NCBI GenBank assembly: GCA_039767595.1
Contig: JBDNBY010000081.1
Span: forward strand, 1-31,896
Length of the DNA: 31,896 nucleotides
Direction of reading: 5' to 3'
Source: JBDNBY01 sp039767595
Lineage (GTDB): Bacteria > Pseudomonadota > Alphaproteobacteria > Rhodobacterales > Rhodobacteraceae
Part shown: positions 8,176 to 16,042 of the stretch, one piece after another
Numbering within the stretch: position 1 is the first letter of the stretch
Layout: every line of letters begins with the position of its first letter
The notes under the pieces: generated by a model
Database searches by the model: none
What the model was told of the DNA's origin: nothing
The model's input: the letters and a program-made list of their open reading frames with translations, nothing else
Translations under genes and position numbers: made by a program

Positions 8176-8214
8176 ACGGCCGCCCCTTTGATTGCCAATA
8201 TGAGGGGCGGCCGT
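8176..8214 (-). repeat. Strong stem-loop between aminotransferase and ATPase genes
   Basis: A perfect 12-bp GC-rich inverted repeat (ACGGCCGCCCCT / AGGGGCGGCCGT) encloses a 15-base loop. It starts 15 bases past the aminotransferase stop. No T-run follows on either strand. It is likely an mRNA-processing or stabilising structure that uncouples the enzyme from transporter expression, rather than a full terminator. Confidence 0.5.
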
Positions 8215-8229
8215 GATGATTTTAGTCCT

Positions 8230-9600
8230 CTAGCCCAAAACAGCGCGCACCGAAGCTGCTGTTTTATCAACGATTTCGTCGGCCTCGGCCTTTGTCAGGC
8301 AAAACGGCGGCGCAAATCCGAGGATATCGCCTTGGGGCATCGCCCGCGCAATGACACCGTGTTCTAGCATCTGTGCGGCGATGCGCGGCGCAACTTTTTC
8401 CTGCGTGTCAAAGAATCTGCGCGATGCACGATCTGCGACAAGCTCAACTGCCGTCAAAAGACCCTCACCGCGCACTTCGCCAAGGTGGGCATGATCGCCG
8501 AGCGCATCTTGCATCCCGGCGTTGAAATAGGCGCCCATGCGACCTGCATTCTCAACAAGGTTTAGATCATCAAGTAGTTTGAGGTTGGCAACGCCGGCCG
8601 CCGCGCCAATCGGATGCGCGGAATATGTCCAACCATGCCCAATGGGGCCGTTCTCATCGGTGCCTTGCTCGAGTACGGCCCACATTTTGTCGCTGATGAT
8701 GGATCCAGAGAGCGGCGCATAGGCCGAGGTCAGCCCTTTGGCGATCGTGATTAAATCCGGCTTGAGGCCATAATGCTCGGATCCAAACATCGTGCCCAAT
8801 CGGCCAAAGCCCGTGACCACTTCATCCGCAATAAGCAAAATGTCATGCTTCTCTAAAATCGGTTGGATCGCATCCCAGTAGCCCGCAGGCGGCGGCACAA
8901 GACCGCCCGTGCCCAAAGCAGGCTCACCAATAAAGGCCGCGATCGTATCGGCGCCCTCGCGGTCAATCAACGCCTCAAGCTCTGCGGCGCAATGGGCGAC
9001 AAACTCGGCCTCGGATTGCGCGGTATCCGCTCGGCGGAAATAATACGGCGCCTCGGTATGGAGGACCTGGGCCAAGGGCAGGTCGAATTTCTTATGAAAT
9101 AACTCCAACCCCGTGAGTGATCCCGTCATTAATCCAGAGCCGTGATAGCCGCGCCATCGGCTGATAATCTTCTTCTTTTCAGGCCGGCCTAGAATGTTAT
9201 TATAATACCAGACAAGCTTGATATTCGTTTCATTCGCGTCCGAGCCAGACAGACCAAAATAGACCTTACTCATATGCGCCGGCGCACGATCCAAGATCAT
9301 CTTGGATAAAGTGATCGACGCCTCGGTGCCATGGCCAACATAGGCATGATAATAGGCTAATTCGCGCGCTTGATCGGCAATCGCCTCGGCAATCTCTTGG
9401 CGGCCATAGCCAACATTAACGCAATAAAGCCCCGCAAATGCATCAAGCAGACGCGTCCCATCCCGATCGGTGATGTGACATCCTTGTCCTGTTTGAATAA
9501 CGCGGTTTGGCATATTGCCGCGTGCAAACTCTGCCAAATGCGTGGATGGATGGAAAAAGTTGTCTCGGTCCCATTGGTCAAGATGATCGTTCTTAAGCAT
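8230..9600 (-). CDS. Class III PLP aminotransferase (DoeD- or SpuC-like)
   Basis: This 456-residue pyridoxal-phosphate aminotransferase shows the class III pattern. ADEVVTGFGRLG has Asp259 to bind the pyridine nitrogen, and IAKGL has Lys288 as the Schiff-base lysine. GLSGSDANET near 116-125 is the phosphate-binding segment. Close relatives use omega-amine donors such as putrescine, 2,4-diaminobutyrate, taurine or beta-alanine, with pyruvate or 2-oxoglutarate as acceptor. Context offers two jobs: putrescine aminotransferase beside a polyamine-type importer, or DoeD (diaminobutyrate to aspartate semialdehyde) beside doeA and an Lrp-type regulator. I favour the second weakly. The ATG at 9598-9600 is chosen because GGGGGC lies just upstream and the product then begins like the family (MLKNDHLDQWDRDNFFHPST). 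The open frame extends 25 codons further but without family resemblance. Confidence 0.88.
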   Translation of the reverse strand: MLKNDHLDQWDRDNFFHPSTHLAEFARGNMPNRVIQTGQGCHITDRDGTRLLDAFAGLYCVNVGYGRQEIAEAIADQARELAYYHAYVGHGTEASITLSKMILDRAPAHMSKVYFGLSGSDANETNIKLVWYYNNILGRPEKKKIISRWRGYHGSGLMTGSLTGLELFHKKFDLPLAQVLHTEAPYYFRRADTAQSEAEFVAHCAAELEALIDREGADTIAAFIGEPALGTGGLVPPPAGYWDAIQPILEKHDILLIADEVVTGFGRLGTMFGSEHYGLKPDLITIAKGLTSAYAPLSGSIISDKMWAVLEQGTDENGPIGHGWTYSAHPIGAAAGVANLKLLDDLNLVENAGRMGAYFNAGMQDALGDHAHLGEVRGEGLLTAVELVADRASRRFFDTQEKVAPRIAAQMLEHGVIARAMPQGDILGFAPPFCLTKAEADEIVDKTAASVRAVLG

Positions 9601-9729
9601 GTTTGCCCCCGTTTTTAGTTTCGCCAAGGGTACGCAAAACCATCCGCAACGCCAGAGCAGTCCCACCTCTTTCAACGGGCAATCGCAGAGACTTCTCCTA
9701 CGTACAGGGGGGACTTATAGACGTTTCGT

Positions 9730-10212
9730 CTATTCCACATCTCGCATCATCAATTCAAAGGGGAAGCCATCACTCGATTTGACCTCTTTGGTCACAATAT
9801 ATGTATAGTAGCGTGCCACACCTAAATCCCGCGCCAAAATATCGTCCATGAACTCTTGGTAGGCGTTGATATCCTTTGCCAAAACATTCACAAAATAATC
9901 ATAGCCCCCACCCAAGGCCCAACAGTGGCGGACCTCAGCATATGCATGCATTGCCGTTTCAAACCGCTCGAAATCATGAGCTTTGTGCGCTTCGAGTTCC
10001 ACTGCGACAAAAATAGTCACATGCCCGCCCAGCGCCTTGAGCGAGATTTTGGCGTGATACCCTTCGATCAATCCATGCTCTTCCAGACGTCGCAACCGCT
10101 CCCATGCAGGGGTCGCAGATAGGTTGATCCGCTCGGCCAACTCGGCCTTGGTCATCCGCCCCTCTTTTGACAAAAGGCGCATGATCTCGATGTCTCGATC
10201 ATCCAGTCGCAT
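9730..10212 (-). CDS. Lrp/AsnC-family regulator (candidate DoeX)
   Basis: This 160-residue regulator has a winged helix-turn-helix in the first 60 residues (LDDRDIEIMRLLSKEGRMTKAE, then INLSATPAWERLRRLEEHG). A C-terminal ligand-sensing RAM domain follows (ALGGGYDYFVNVLAKDINAY). The start has an excellent ribosome-binding site, AAGGAG. It is transcribed away from doeA and lies 129 bases upstream of the aminotransferase in the same direction, so it probably heads the transporter operon. Ectoine breakdown clusters commonly include an Lrp/AsnC regulator named DoeX (AsnC in Ruegeria-type clusters), and its position between doeA and a DoeD-like enzyme fits that role. Its likely inducer would be an intermediate such as acetyl-diaminobutyrate or diaminobutyrate, by analogy only. 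Confidence 0.88.
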   Translation of the reverse strand: MRLDDRDIEIMRLLSKEGRMTKAELAERINLSATPAWERLRRLEEHGLIEGYHAKISLKALGGHVTIFVAVELEAHKAHDFERFETAMHAYAEVRHCWALGGGYDYFVNVLAKDINAYQEFMDDILARDLGVARYYTYIVTKEVKSSDGFPFELMMRDVE

Positions 10213-10356
10213 GTCTCACACTCCTTAGTTTGAGGCCTCGGCCGACAGATTCCGACGTTTATGGGTCGGTTTTCACCATGTCTTTGCAAGACAGTGACAT
10301 AGGCTGAGAATAGGTAAAAACACAATATTCATTTGCACGACAGGCGGGACACACTC
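10213..10356. promoter_or_regulatory. Divergent promoter region with candidate Lrp-type operator
   Basis: This 144-base gap between the divergent regulator and doeA must hold both promoters. It contains a 15-base inverted repeat at 10279-10293 with six-base arms (TGTCTT TGC AAGACA). That is the size of Lrp/AsnC family half-operators and is a reasonable binding site for the adjacent regulator. A second GC-rich palindrome, GAGGCCTC, lies nearer the regulator start. I could not fix convincing -35 and -10 boxes. Confidence 0.45.
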
Positions 10357-11535
10357 ATGATCAAAAAAAACATTCCCTTCACAGCGGCCGAATACGAGCG
10401 CCGCCTCACGCTCACACGCCGCGCCATGAGCGATCAGGGTATCGACACGCTCTTTGTCACTGACCCCTCGAATATGGCATGGTTGACCGCCTATGACGGA
10501 TGGTCATTTTATGTGCACCAAGGTGTTATTATCTCGCACGACCAAGATCCAATTTGGTGGGGCCGCCGGCAGGACGCGAATGGCGCCGTGCGCACCGTCT
10601 GGATGAGCGATGATCACGTCCATGGCTATGCCGATCATTTTGTCCAATCCACTGAACGCCACCCCATGCAAGATCTGGCCGCACGGCTGCGTGATATGGG
10701 GGCGGGCCGGCGCATCGGTGTTGAAATGGACAACTACTATTTTTCGGCCAAGGCCTGCGACGTGCTGCGCCAAGATATGCCTGAACACAGTTTTGTCGAT
10801 GCGACCGCACTGGTGAACTGGCAACGCGGATGCAAATCCGAGGAAGAACTAAGTTTCATGCGCAAAGCGGCGCAGATCTCGGATAAAATCATCAATGGCC
10901 TCGTGGAACGGGTCCAGCCGGGGGTGCCCAAAAACGAAATCGTCGCCGAAGTCTATGGCGATGCGCTGCGCGGTGTGGATGGCGCGTGGGGGGATTACCC
11001 TGCCATCGTTCCCCTTTTGCCATCGGGCAGTGACGCCGCCGCCCCTCATCTGACATGGGATGGGCGCGCCTTTGCCACGGGCGAGGCGACCTTCTTTGAA
11101 ATTTCCGGCTGCTACCGGCGCTATCATGCGCCATTGAGCCGGACGATCTTTTTAGGAGAGCCAGATGATACCCTCAAACGGGCCGAGGCCGCCTTGATCG
11201 AGGGCCTTGAGGCCGGCCTTGAGATCGCCCGCGCCGGTAACCGCGCCTGTGATATCGCCAATGCCCTCGCCGCACCATTAGAGCGCGCCGGCATCGAACG
11301 CGGCGCGCGCTGCGGCTATCCCATTGGGCTAAGCTACCCGCCCGACTGGGGCGAGCGGACAATTTCCCTGCGCCCCGAGGATCAAACGATCTTGCAACCT
11401 GGCATGACGTTTCACTTTATGCCAGGTCTATGGATGGATGATTGGGGTCTGGAAATAACCGAGTCGATCATCATCCGCGACGAGGGCCCCGCCGAAACGC
11501 TGTGCAACCAACCGCGGCGGATGTTTGTGAAATGA
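10357..11535 (+). CDS. doeA: Ectoine hydrolase DoeA (M24/creatinase fold)
   Basis: This 392-residue cytoplasmic enzyme is of the M24 pita-bread fold: an N-terminal creatinase-like domain to about 160, then the catalytic domain. I recognise DoeA-type stretches: VTDPSNMAWLTAYDGWSFYV near 34-53, GVEMDNYYFSA near 121-131, PLLPSG with PHLTWD (His231), and YPIGLSYPPDWGER. DoeA opens the ectoine ring to N-acetyl-2,4-diaminobutyrate. The usual M24 metal ligands look replaced: the DxG position reads EISG with Glu248, and the DhTRT position reads PLSRT. This suits a metal-free, creatinase-like hydrolase. ATG 10357 is preferred over a TTG at 10333. The last codons overlap the next gene (ATGA), implying co-translation with the deacetylase that takes its product. 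Confidence 0.9.
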   Translation: MIKKNIPFTAAEYERRLTLTRRAMSDQGIDTLFVTDPSNMAWLTAYDGWSFYVHQGVIISHDQDPIWWGRRQDANGAVRTVWMSDDHVHGYADHFVQSTERHPMQDLAARLRDMGAGRRIGVEMDNYYFSAKACDVLRQDMPEHSFVDATALVNWQRGCKSEEELSFMRKAAQISDKIINGLVERVQPGVPKNEIVAEVYGDALRGVDGAWGDYPAIVPLLPSGSDAAAPHLTWDGRAFATGEATFFEISGCYRRYHAPLSRTIFLGEPDDTLKRAEAALIEGLEAGLEIARAGNRACDIANALAAPLERAGIERGARCGYPIGLSYPPDWGERTISLRPEDQTILQPGMTFHFMPGLWMDDWGLEITESIIIRDEGPAETLCNQPRRMFVK

Positions 11536-12692
11536 CCCTCCTTGAGCGAAGTATTGAGATCTTAGGCGATTTAATCGCGTGCCCCTCAGTCTCGAGCGAC
11601 AGCAATTTAGATATCATAACCTATTGCGCCGATCGACTGAGGGGCCTTGGCGCACAGGTCGATGTGATCCCAGATGAGACGGGTCTCAAGGCTAATCTCT
11701 TTGCCACATTGGGCCCACAGATCGACGGCGGCATCATTTTGTCGGGCCATACCGATGTCGTACCCGTCACAGATCAAGAGTGGGACACCGATCCCTTCAC
11801 CCTAATTAAACGCGATGGCAGGCTCTTTGGGCGCGGAACCTGCGATATGAAAGGGTTCCTCGCCGCCAGCCTCGCGTTGGCCGAGACCGTTGATCCGGCC
11901 AGCCTGCGGCTCCCGCTGCATTTCGCTTTTACTTATGAAGAGGAAACAGGATGCATCGGGGCGCAGCGCCTGACCCAAGGTTTCGCGCGATTTGGCCTAA
12001 ACCCCGCGATGACTTTGGTGGGCGAGCCGACCCTCTTAAAACCAATCGAAGGGCACAAAGGCTGCTGCGAATACACAACCACCTTCCATGGCCGGCCCGG
12101 TCACAGTTCGGTCCCTGAGGCGGGTGTCAATGCGGCCGAATATGCCGTACGCTTTGCCAATAAACTGATGGATCTACGCGAGGAAATGAAACAGCGCGCG
12201 CCAGCCGACAGCCCCTTTATCCCCCCATGGACGACTTCGAACATCGGCGCGATCGATGGCGGCATTGCCCATAACGTCATCGCCCCAACGGCCAGCGTGA
12301 AATGGGAATTCCGGCCAATATCCGCACAGGACTTCACCTATTTCAAATCTCAGATCGAGGCATATGTCACCGAAACTCTCTTACCTCAGATGCGTATGAC
12401 CGCCCCAGAGGCGCAGATCACGACCCAGATCGTCGGCGAAGTGGATGGATTTGAACCCGCCACCGACAACCCCGCCCGCGATCTCATCTACCAACTCACC
12501 GGCGCCAATAGCGCCGATGTCGTAGCCTTTGGCACCGAGGCAGGCCTCTTTCAAAAAATAGGCATTCCAACAATCATCTGCGGCCCCGGCAGCATTGAGC
12601 AAGCGCACAAAGCAAACGAATTTTTGGACATCGCCCAACTCGATCAATGCCTCACGCTACTGGGCAAAATCGCCCAAGGCCTGAAATCATAG
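11532..12692 (+). CDS. M20 deacetylase, ArgE-like; candidate acetyl-diaminobutyrate deacetylase
   Basis: This 386-residue M20 metallopeptidase has the full zinc set. SGHTDVVPV gives His73, GTCDMKG gives Asp105, YEEETG gives the catalytic Glu137 with Glu138, GEPT gives Glu165, and a C-terminal histidine lies in SIEQAHKANEF. A dimerisation lid domain sits around residues 180-290 (HKGCCEYTTTFHGRPGHSS). ArgE removes acetate from N-alpha-acetyl-ornithine. The product of ectoine hydrolysis, N-alpha-acetyl-2,4-diaminobutyrate, is the same molecule one carbon shorter. The start ATG at 11532 overlaps the doeA stop, so the two are co-translated, which makes that substrate more likely than arginine synthesis. 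Standard ectoine clusters use DoeB, from the unrelated AstE/AspA family. It is either a replacement for DoeB or an arginine-pathway ArgE placed here by chance. Confidence 0.88.
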   Translation: MTLLERSIEILGDLIACPSVSSDSNLDIITYCADRLRGLGAQVDVIPDETGLKANLFATLGPQIDGGIILSGHTDVVPVTDQEWDTDPFTLIKRDGRLFGRGTCDMKGFLAASLALAETVDPASLRLPLHFAFTYEEETGCIGAQRLTQGFARFGLNPAMTLVGEPTLLKPIEGHKGCCEYTTTFHGRPGHSSVPEAGVNAAEYAVRFANKLMDLREEMKQRAPADSPFIPPWTTSNIGAIDGGIAHNVIAPTASVKWEFRPISAQDFTYFKSQIEAYVTETLLPQMRMTAPEAQITTQIVGEVDGFEPATDNPARDLIYQLTGANSADVVAFGTEAGLFQKIGIPTIICGPGSIEQAHKANEFLDIAQLDQCLTLLGKIAQGLKS

Positions 12693-12697
12693 CCTCT

Positions 12698-13609
12698 CTA
12701 ACGCGGCGTTGGATAGGGGATGAACTCTTGGTCATCCCCCTGCGGCAATCGAAAGCGGCCATGCTCGAAATCCCCGTCGATCCACGCCCGCCGCGCCTCG
12801 CGCAACTTCTCTTTGGACGCCGAGACAAAATTCCAATTGATATAGCGCGGCCCCTCAAGGGGCGCCCCGCCCAAGGCCAAGATCCGCGCGCCCTGCGGCC
12901 CTGCCCGCAGCGACATGCGATCCTTGGGCCGAAAGACCAACAGCTGATGCGCGCCAAACGTTTGACCGGACACATCCACATCGCCATGCAAAACATAGAC
13001 CGCGCGATCTTCATGCTCATCTGGCAACGGCACCTCCGCCCCTGCACTCAGTTCAATATCGGCGTAAAACATCGATGATGGGGCAGAAAACCCAACACGC
13101 TGCCCCCACGCCTCTCCCATAATCAACCGCGTGCGCACGCCGGTGTCTTCTAATAAAGGCAACTCAGCTTTACCCATGTGGGTAAAGGTAGCCGGACGAT
13201 CCTCATCCTTTTCAGGCAGCGCAAGCCATGTCTGAACACCACTCAATTGATGCGGATTGGCCCGCATCTGTGCACTGGTACGCTCTGAATGCGTCACACC
13301 GTGGCCCGCCATCATCCAATTCACGTCACCAGGATAAATCATTTGCTCCGAGCCAAGGCTATCGCGATGCTCAAAGGCACCCTTAAAGAGATATGTAATA
13401 GTCCCCAAGCCGATATGCGGATGCGGTTTCACATCGATCCCATCGCCCGTCAAAAACTCGGTCGGCCCCATTTGATCAAAAAAGATGAACGGACCGACCA
13501 TTTGACGCGCTTTAGAGGGCAAAGCACGGCGCACTTCAAACCCGCCAATATCGCTGATCCGCGGTACGATCACAGCCTCCAACGATGCATTCACTGGCAG
13601 TGTACTCAT
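12698..13609 (-). CDS. Pirin-family protein
   Basis: This 303-residue bicupin of the pirin family has the N-terminal metal site formed by His63 and His65 (KPHPHIGLGT), His107 and Glu109 (HGVTHSERT). A pirin C-terminal domain follows (GAEVPLPDEHEDRAVYVLHG). Bacterial pirins are iron proteins with quercetinase or unknown activity, or act as regulators of metabolic enzymes. The cellular role here cannot be inferred. The start has GGGAGGGG just upstream. It converges on the M20 deacetylase with only five bases between stops, and lies downstream of katG but behind katG's terminator, so it should have its own promoter in 13610-13693. Confidence 0.92.
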   Translation of the reverse strand: MSTLPVNASLEAVIVPRISDIGGFEVRRALPSKARQMVGPFIFFDQMGPTEFLTGDGIDVKPHPHIGLGTITYLFKGAFEHRDSLGSEQMIYPGDVNWMMAGHGVTHSERTSAQMRANPHQLSGVQTWLALPEKDEDRPATFTHMGKAELPLLEDTGVRTRLIMGEAWGQRVGFSAPSSMFYADIELSAGAEVPLPDEHEDRAVYVLHGDVDVSGQTFGAHQLLVFRPKDRMSLRAGPQGARILALGGAPLEGPRYINWNFVSASKEKLREARRAWIDGDFEHGRFRLPQGDDQEFIPYPTPR

Positions 13610-13693
13610 AACATCCCCCTCCCCGCGTCTTTTGATCTAAACATGACACTCAAAATTCCAACCAGTGCTATCAACTTTGTTTTCCAAATACTC

Positions 13694-13725
13694 AAAAAAA
13701 ATCAGCCCCTTTTTCAAGGGGCTGA
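13694..13725 (-). terminator. Rho-independent terminator of katG
   Basis: On the minus strand a 10-bp perfect stem (TCAGCCCCTT / AAGGGGCTGA, loop GAAA) is followed at once by eight Ts. It lies 26 bases after the katG stop. This is the clearest intrinsic terminator in the window and separates katG from the pirin gene. Confidence 0.93.
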
Positions 13726-13751
13726 CAAAATTGATCTGATGCTTTTGAAGC

Positions 13752-15935
13752 TTACTTCACATCAAAACGATCTAGCATCATCACTTTGTCCCAGACACGA
13801 ACAAAGTCGCGCACAAAGCGCTCCGCATTATCAGGCTGAGCATAGACCTCTGAAATCGCACGCAATTGCGAGTTTGAGCCAAAGACCAAATCAACACGCG
13901 TCGCTGAGAATTTGACGTCGCCCGTTGCCCGATCACGGCCCTCAAAGCTGCGCTCATCCTCAGATGTTGGCACCCATTCCAGACCCATGTCCACGACATT
14001 GACAAAATAGTCATTCGTCAATTGTCCGACGCGATCGGTAAACACGCCATGCGACGATCCGTCAAAATTCGCACCCATGGCCCGCATCCCGCCGACCAGA
14101 GCAGTCATTTCAGGCGCCGACAGCGTCAACAGCTGCGCTTTATCAACGAGCATTTCTTCGGCTGACTTGCTGAATTCTTGACGCTCGTAGTTGCGGAATC
14201 CGTCTGCCTCTGGCTCAAGCGGGGCGAAGCTTTCTGCATCGGTGTGCTCTTGGCTTGCATCGCCGCGGCCGGGTGTGAAGGGCACGGTGATCTCATGCCC
14301 TGCTGCTTTGGCCGCAGCCTCTACCGCGGCGCAGCCGCCCAGCACGATCATATCGGCCATGGAAATCTCGCCGTCAAAATCTGCGCGCACGCCGTCTAGC
14401 GTCTCTAGCACTTTTGCCAATTGCGCAGGGTTGTTCGCGGCCCAATCTTTTTGCGGTGCCAAACGCACACGCGCACCATTGGCACCGCCGCGCTTGTCTG
14501 AGTTGCGATAGGAGGATGCCGATGCCCATGCTGCACCAACCAGCTCTTGGATCGATAGGCCTGTCGCCATGATCTGACCTTTGAGCGTTGCGATTTGCGC
14601 GTCCGTCACGAGGGAATGTGACGGTGCAGGAATGGGATCTTGCCAGATCAAATCCTCGGCAGGGACTTCATTGCCTAGATAGTTGACCTTTGGGCCCATA
14701 TCGCGGTGCGTCAGCTTGAACCAAGCCCGGGCAAAGGCGTCTGCAAACTGATCAGGATTTTCATGGAACCGGCGCGAGATGGCCTCATACGCTGGGTCCA
14801 TGCGCATCGCCATGTCGGCCGTGGTCATCATGATCGGAACGCGCTTGCCTGAACCATCCACTTCAGGGGCGTGATCATCTTCTTTGAGGTCTTTGGCATG
14901 CCAAATTTGCGCGCCTGCTGGGGATTTCGTCAGCTCCCAGTCGTAGCCAAAGAGCACATCAAAATAGCCCATATCCCATTGAATTGGGTTTGGCGTCCAT
15001 GCGCCTTCGATGCCTGATGTTGTTGTATCCACGCCTTTGCCAGAGCCGTGCGCATTGCGCCAGCCAAAGCCCATTTCATGCATAGGCGCTGCTTCTGGCT
15101 CTGGCCCCACAAGGGTCGGATCACCTGCGCCGTGCGCCTTACCAAAGGTGTGACCGCCTGCGACCAAGGCAACCGTTTCCTCATCATTCATCGCCATGCG
15201 CGCAAAAGTTTCGCGAATGTCTTTGGCCGAGGCCAGTGGATCAGGGTTGCCATTTGGCCCCTCGGGATTGACATAGATCAAGCCCATTTGCACCGCAGCC
15301 AGCGGGTTGGCCAATTCGCGATCCCCTGAATAGCGGCTATCGCCGAGCCATTCGGCCTCTTCGCCCCAATAGATATCTTCTTCGGGCGCATAAATATCCG
15401 CACGGCCGCCGCCAAAGCCAAAGGTTTTAAAGCCCATGGTTTCCATCGCAACGTTACCGGCCAGAACAAACAAATCGGCCCAAGAAATCTGGTTGCCATA
15501 TTTTTGTTTGACGGGCCAAAGCAAGCGGCGCGCTTTGTCCAAATTGCCATTATCCGGCCAGCTGTTGATCGGCGCAAAGCGCTGATTGCCTGTGCTGGCG
15601 CCACCGCGGCCATCCGCCGTCCGGTACGTGCCCGCCGCGTGCCATGCCATACGCACCATGAACGGGCCATAATGACCGTAATCCGCAGGCCACCAATCTT
15701 GGCTATCGGTCATGACTTTGCCCAGATCCGCCTTCAGCGCCTGCAGATCGAGCTTTTTGAATTCTTCTGCGTAACTAAACTCTGCCCCCAACGGATCAGT
15801 CACAGGCTGATGCTGGTGCAAAATGTTCAAATTCAATTGGTTCGGCCACCACTCACGGTTCGAACGCATGTCATTGCGCACCGCGCCACCGTGCATCACA
15901 GGGCACATGCCCGACATTTTGTTATTTCCATCCAT
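13752..15935 (-). CDS. katG: Catalase-peroxidase KatG
   Basis: This 727-residue bifunctional haem catalase-peroxidase destroys hydrogen peroxide in the cytoplasm. The distal site RMAWHAAGTYR gives Arg95, Trp98 and His99. The proximal haem ligand is His262 (GGHTFGKAHG). Tyr221 and Met247 complete the Trp-Tyr-Met crosslink needed for catalase activity. The degenerate C-terminal peroxidase-like half is present, so length is normal. The ATG at 15935 is preferred: GAGGGAA lies upstream and the product starts MDGNNKMSGMCPVMHGG, like other KatG proteins. An in-frame GTG at 15980 would add 15 residues. It follows the AraC-type gene on the same strand but has its own promoter-like sequence and a strong terminator, so it is probably monocistronic. 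Confidence 0.97.
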   Translation of the reverse strand: MDGNNKMSGMCPVMHGGAVRNDMRSNREWWPNQLNLNILHQHQPVTDPLGAEFSYAEEFKKLDLQALKADLGKVMTDSQDWWPADYGHYGPFMVRMAWHAAGTYRTADGRGGASTGNQRFAPINSWPDNGNLDKARRLLWPVKQKYGNQISWADLFVLAGNVAMETMGFKTFGFGGGRADIYAPEEDIYWGEEAEWLGDSRYSGDRELANPLAAVQMGLIYVNPEGPNGNPDPLASAKDIRETFARMAMNDEETVALVAGGHTFGKAHGAGDPTLVGPEPEAAPMHEMGFGWRNAHGSGKGVDTTTSGIEGAWTPNPIQWDMGYFDVLFGYDWELTKSPAGAQIWHAKDLKEDDHAPEVDGSGKRVPIMMTTADMAMRMDPAYEAISRRFHENPDQFADAFARAWFKLTHRDMGPKVNYLGNEVPAEDLIWQDPIPAPSHSLVTDAQIATLKGQIMATGLSIQELVGAAWASASSYRNSDKRGGANGARVRLAPQKDWAANNPAQLAKVLETLDGVRADFDGEISMADMIVLGGCAAVEAAAKAAGHEITVPFTPGRGDASQEHTDAESFAPLEPEADGFRNYERQEFSKSAEEMLVDKAQLLTLSAPEMTALVGGMRAMGANFDGSSHGVFTDRVGQLTNDYFVNVVDMGLEWVPTSEDERSFEGRDRATGDVKFSATRVDLVFGSNSQLRAISEVYAQPDNAERFVRDFVRVWDKVMMLDRFDVK

Positions 15936-15997
15936 CTTGAATTTTCCCTCTATCGCTGAGTTATTGTGAGTCGCGGACACGGATGTCCTTTTGATAA

Positions 15998-16025
15998 GTT
16001 ATATATCACCTTAGAATAATTCCAA
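15998..16025 (-). promoter_or_regulatory. katG promoter with overlapping Irr/ICE-like palindrome
   Basis: On the minus strand TTGGAA (16020-16025) and TATAAC (15998-16003) are spaced 16 bases and form a plausible sigma-70 promoter for katG. The plus-strand segment TTAGAATAATTCCAA at 16011-16025 is an imperfect palindrome covering the -35 box. It resembles the iron control element bound by Irr in alphaproteobacteria (TTTAGAA-spacer-TTCTAAA type). Regulation by iron or peroxide is a plausible inference, not shown. Confidence 0.4.
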
Positions 16026-16042
16026 ATTAAATTTACGCAAGA

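Noticed and set aside
8176..8214. Stem-loop as an intrinsic terminator of the aminotransferase
   Set aside because: No T-run follows on either strand; kept only as a stem-loop repeat.
9717..9733. Seven-base hairpin ATAGACG-TTT-CGTCTAT at the end of the Lrp-type gene
   Set aside because: It is short, overlaps the stop codon and has no T-run, so a terminator call is not supported.
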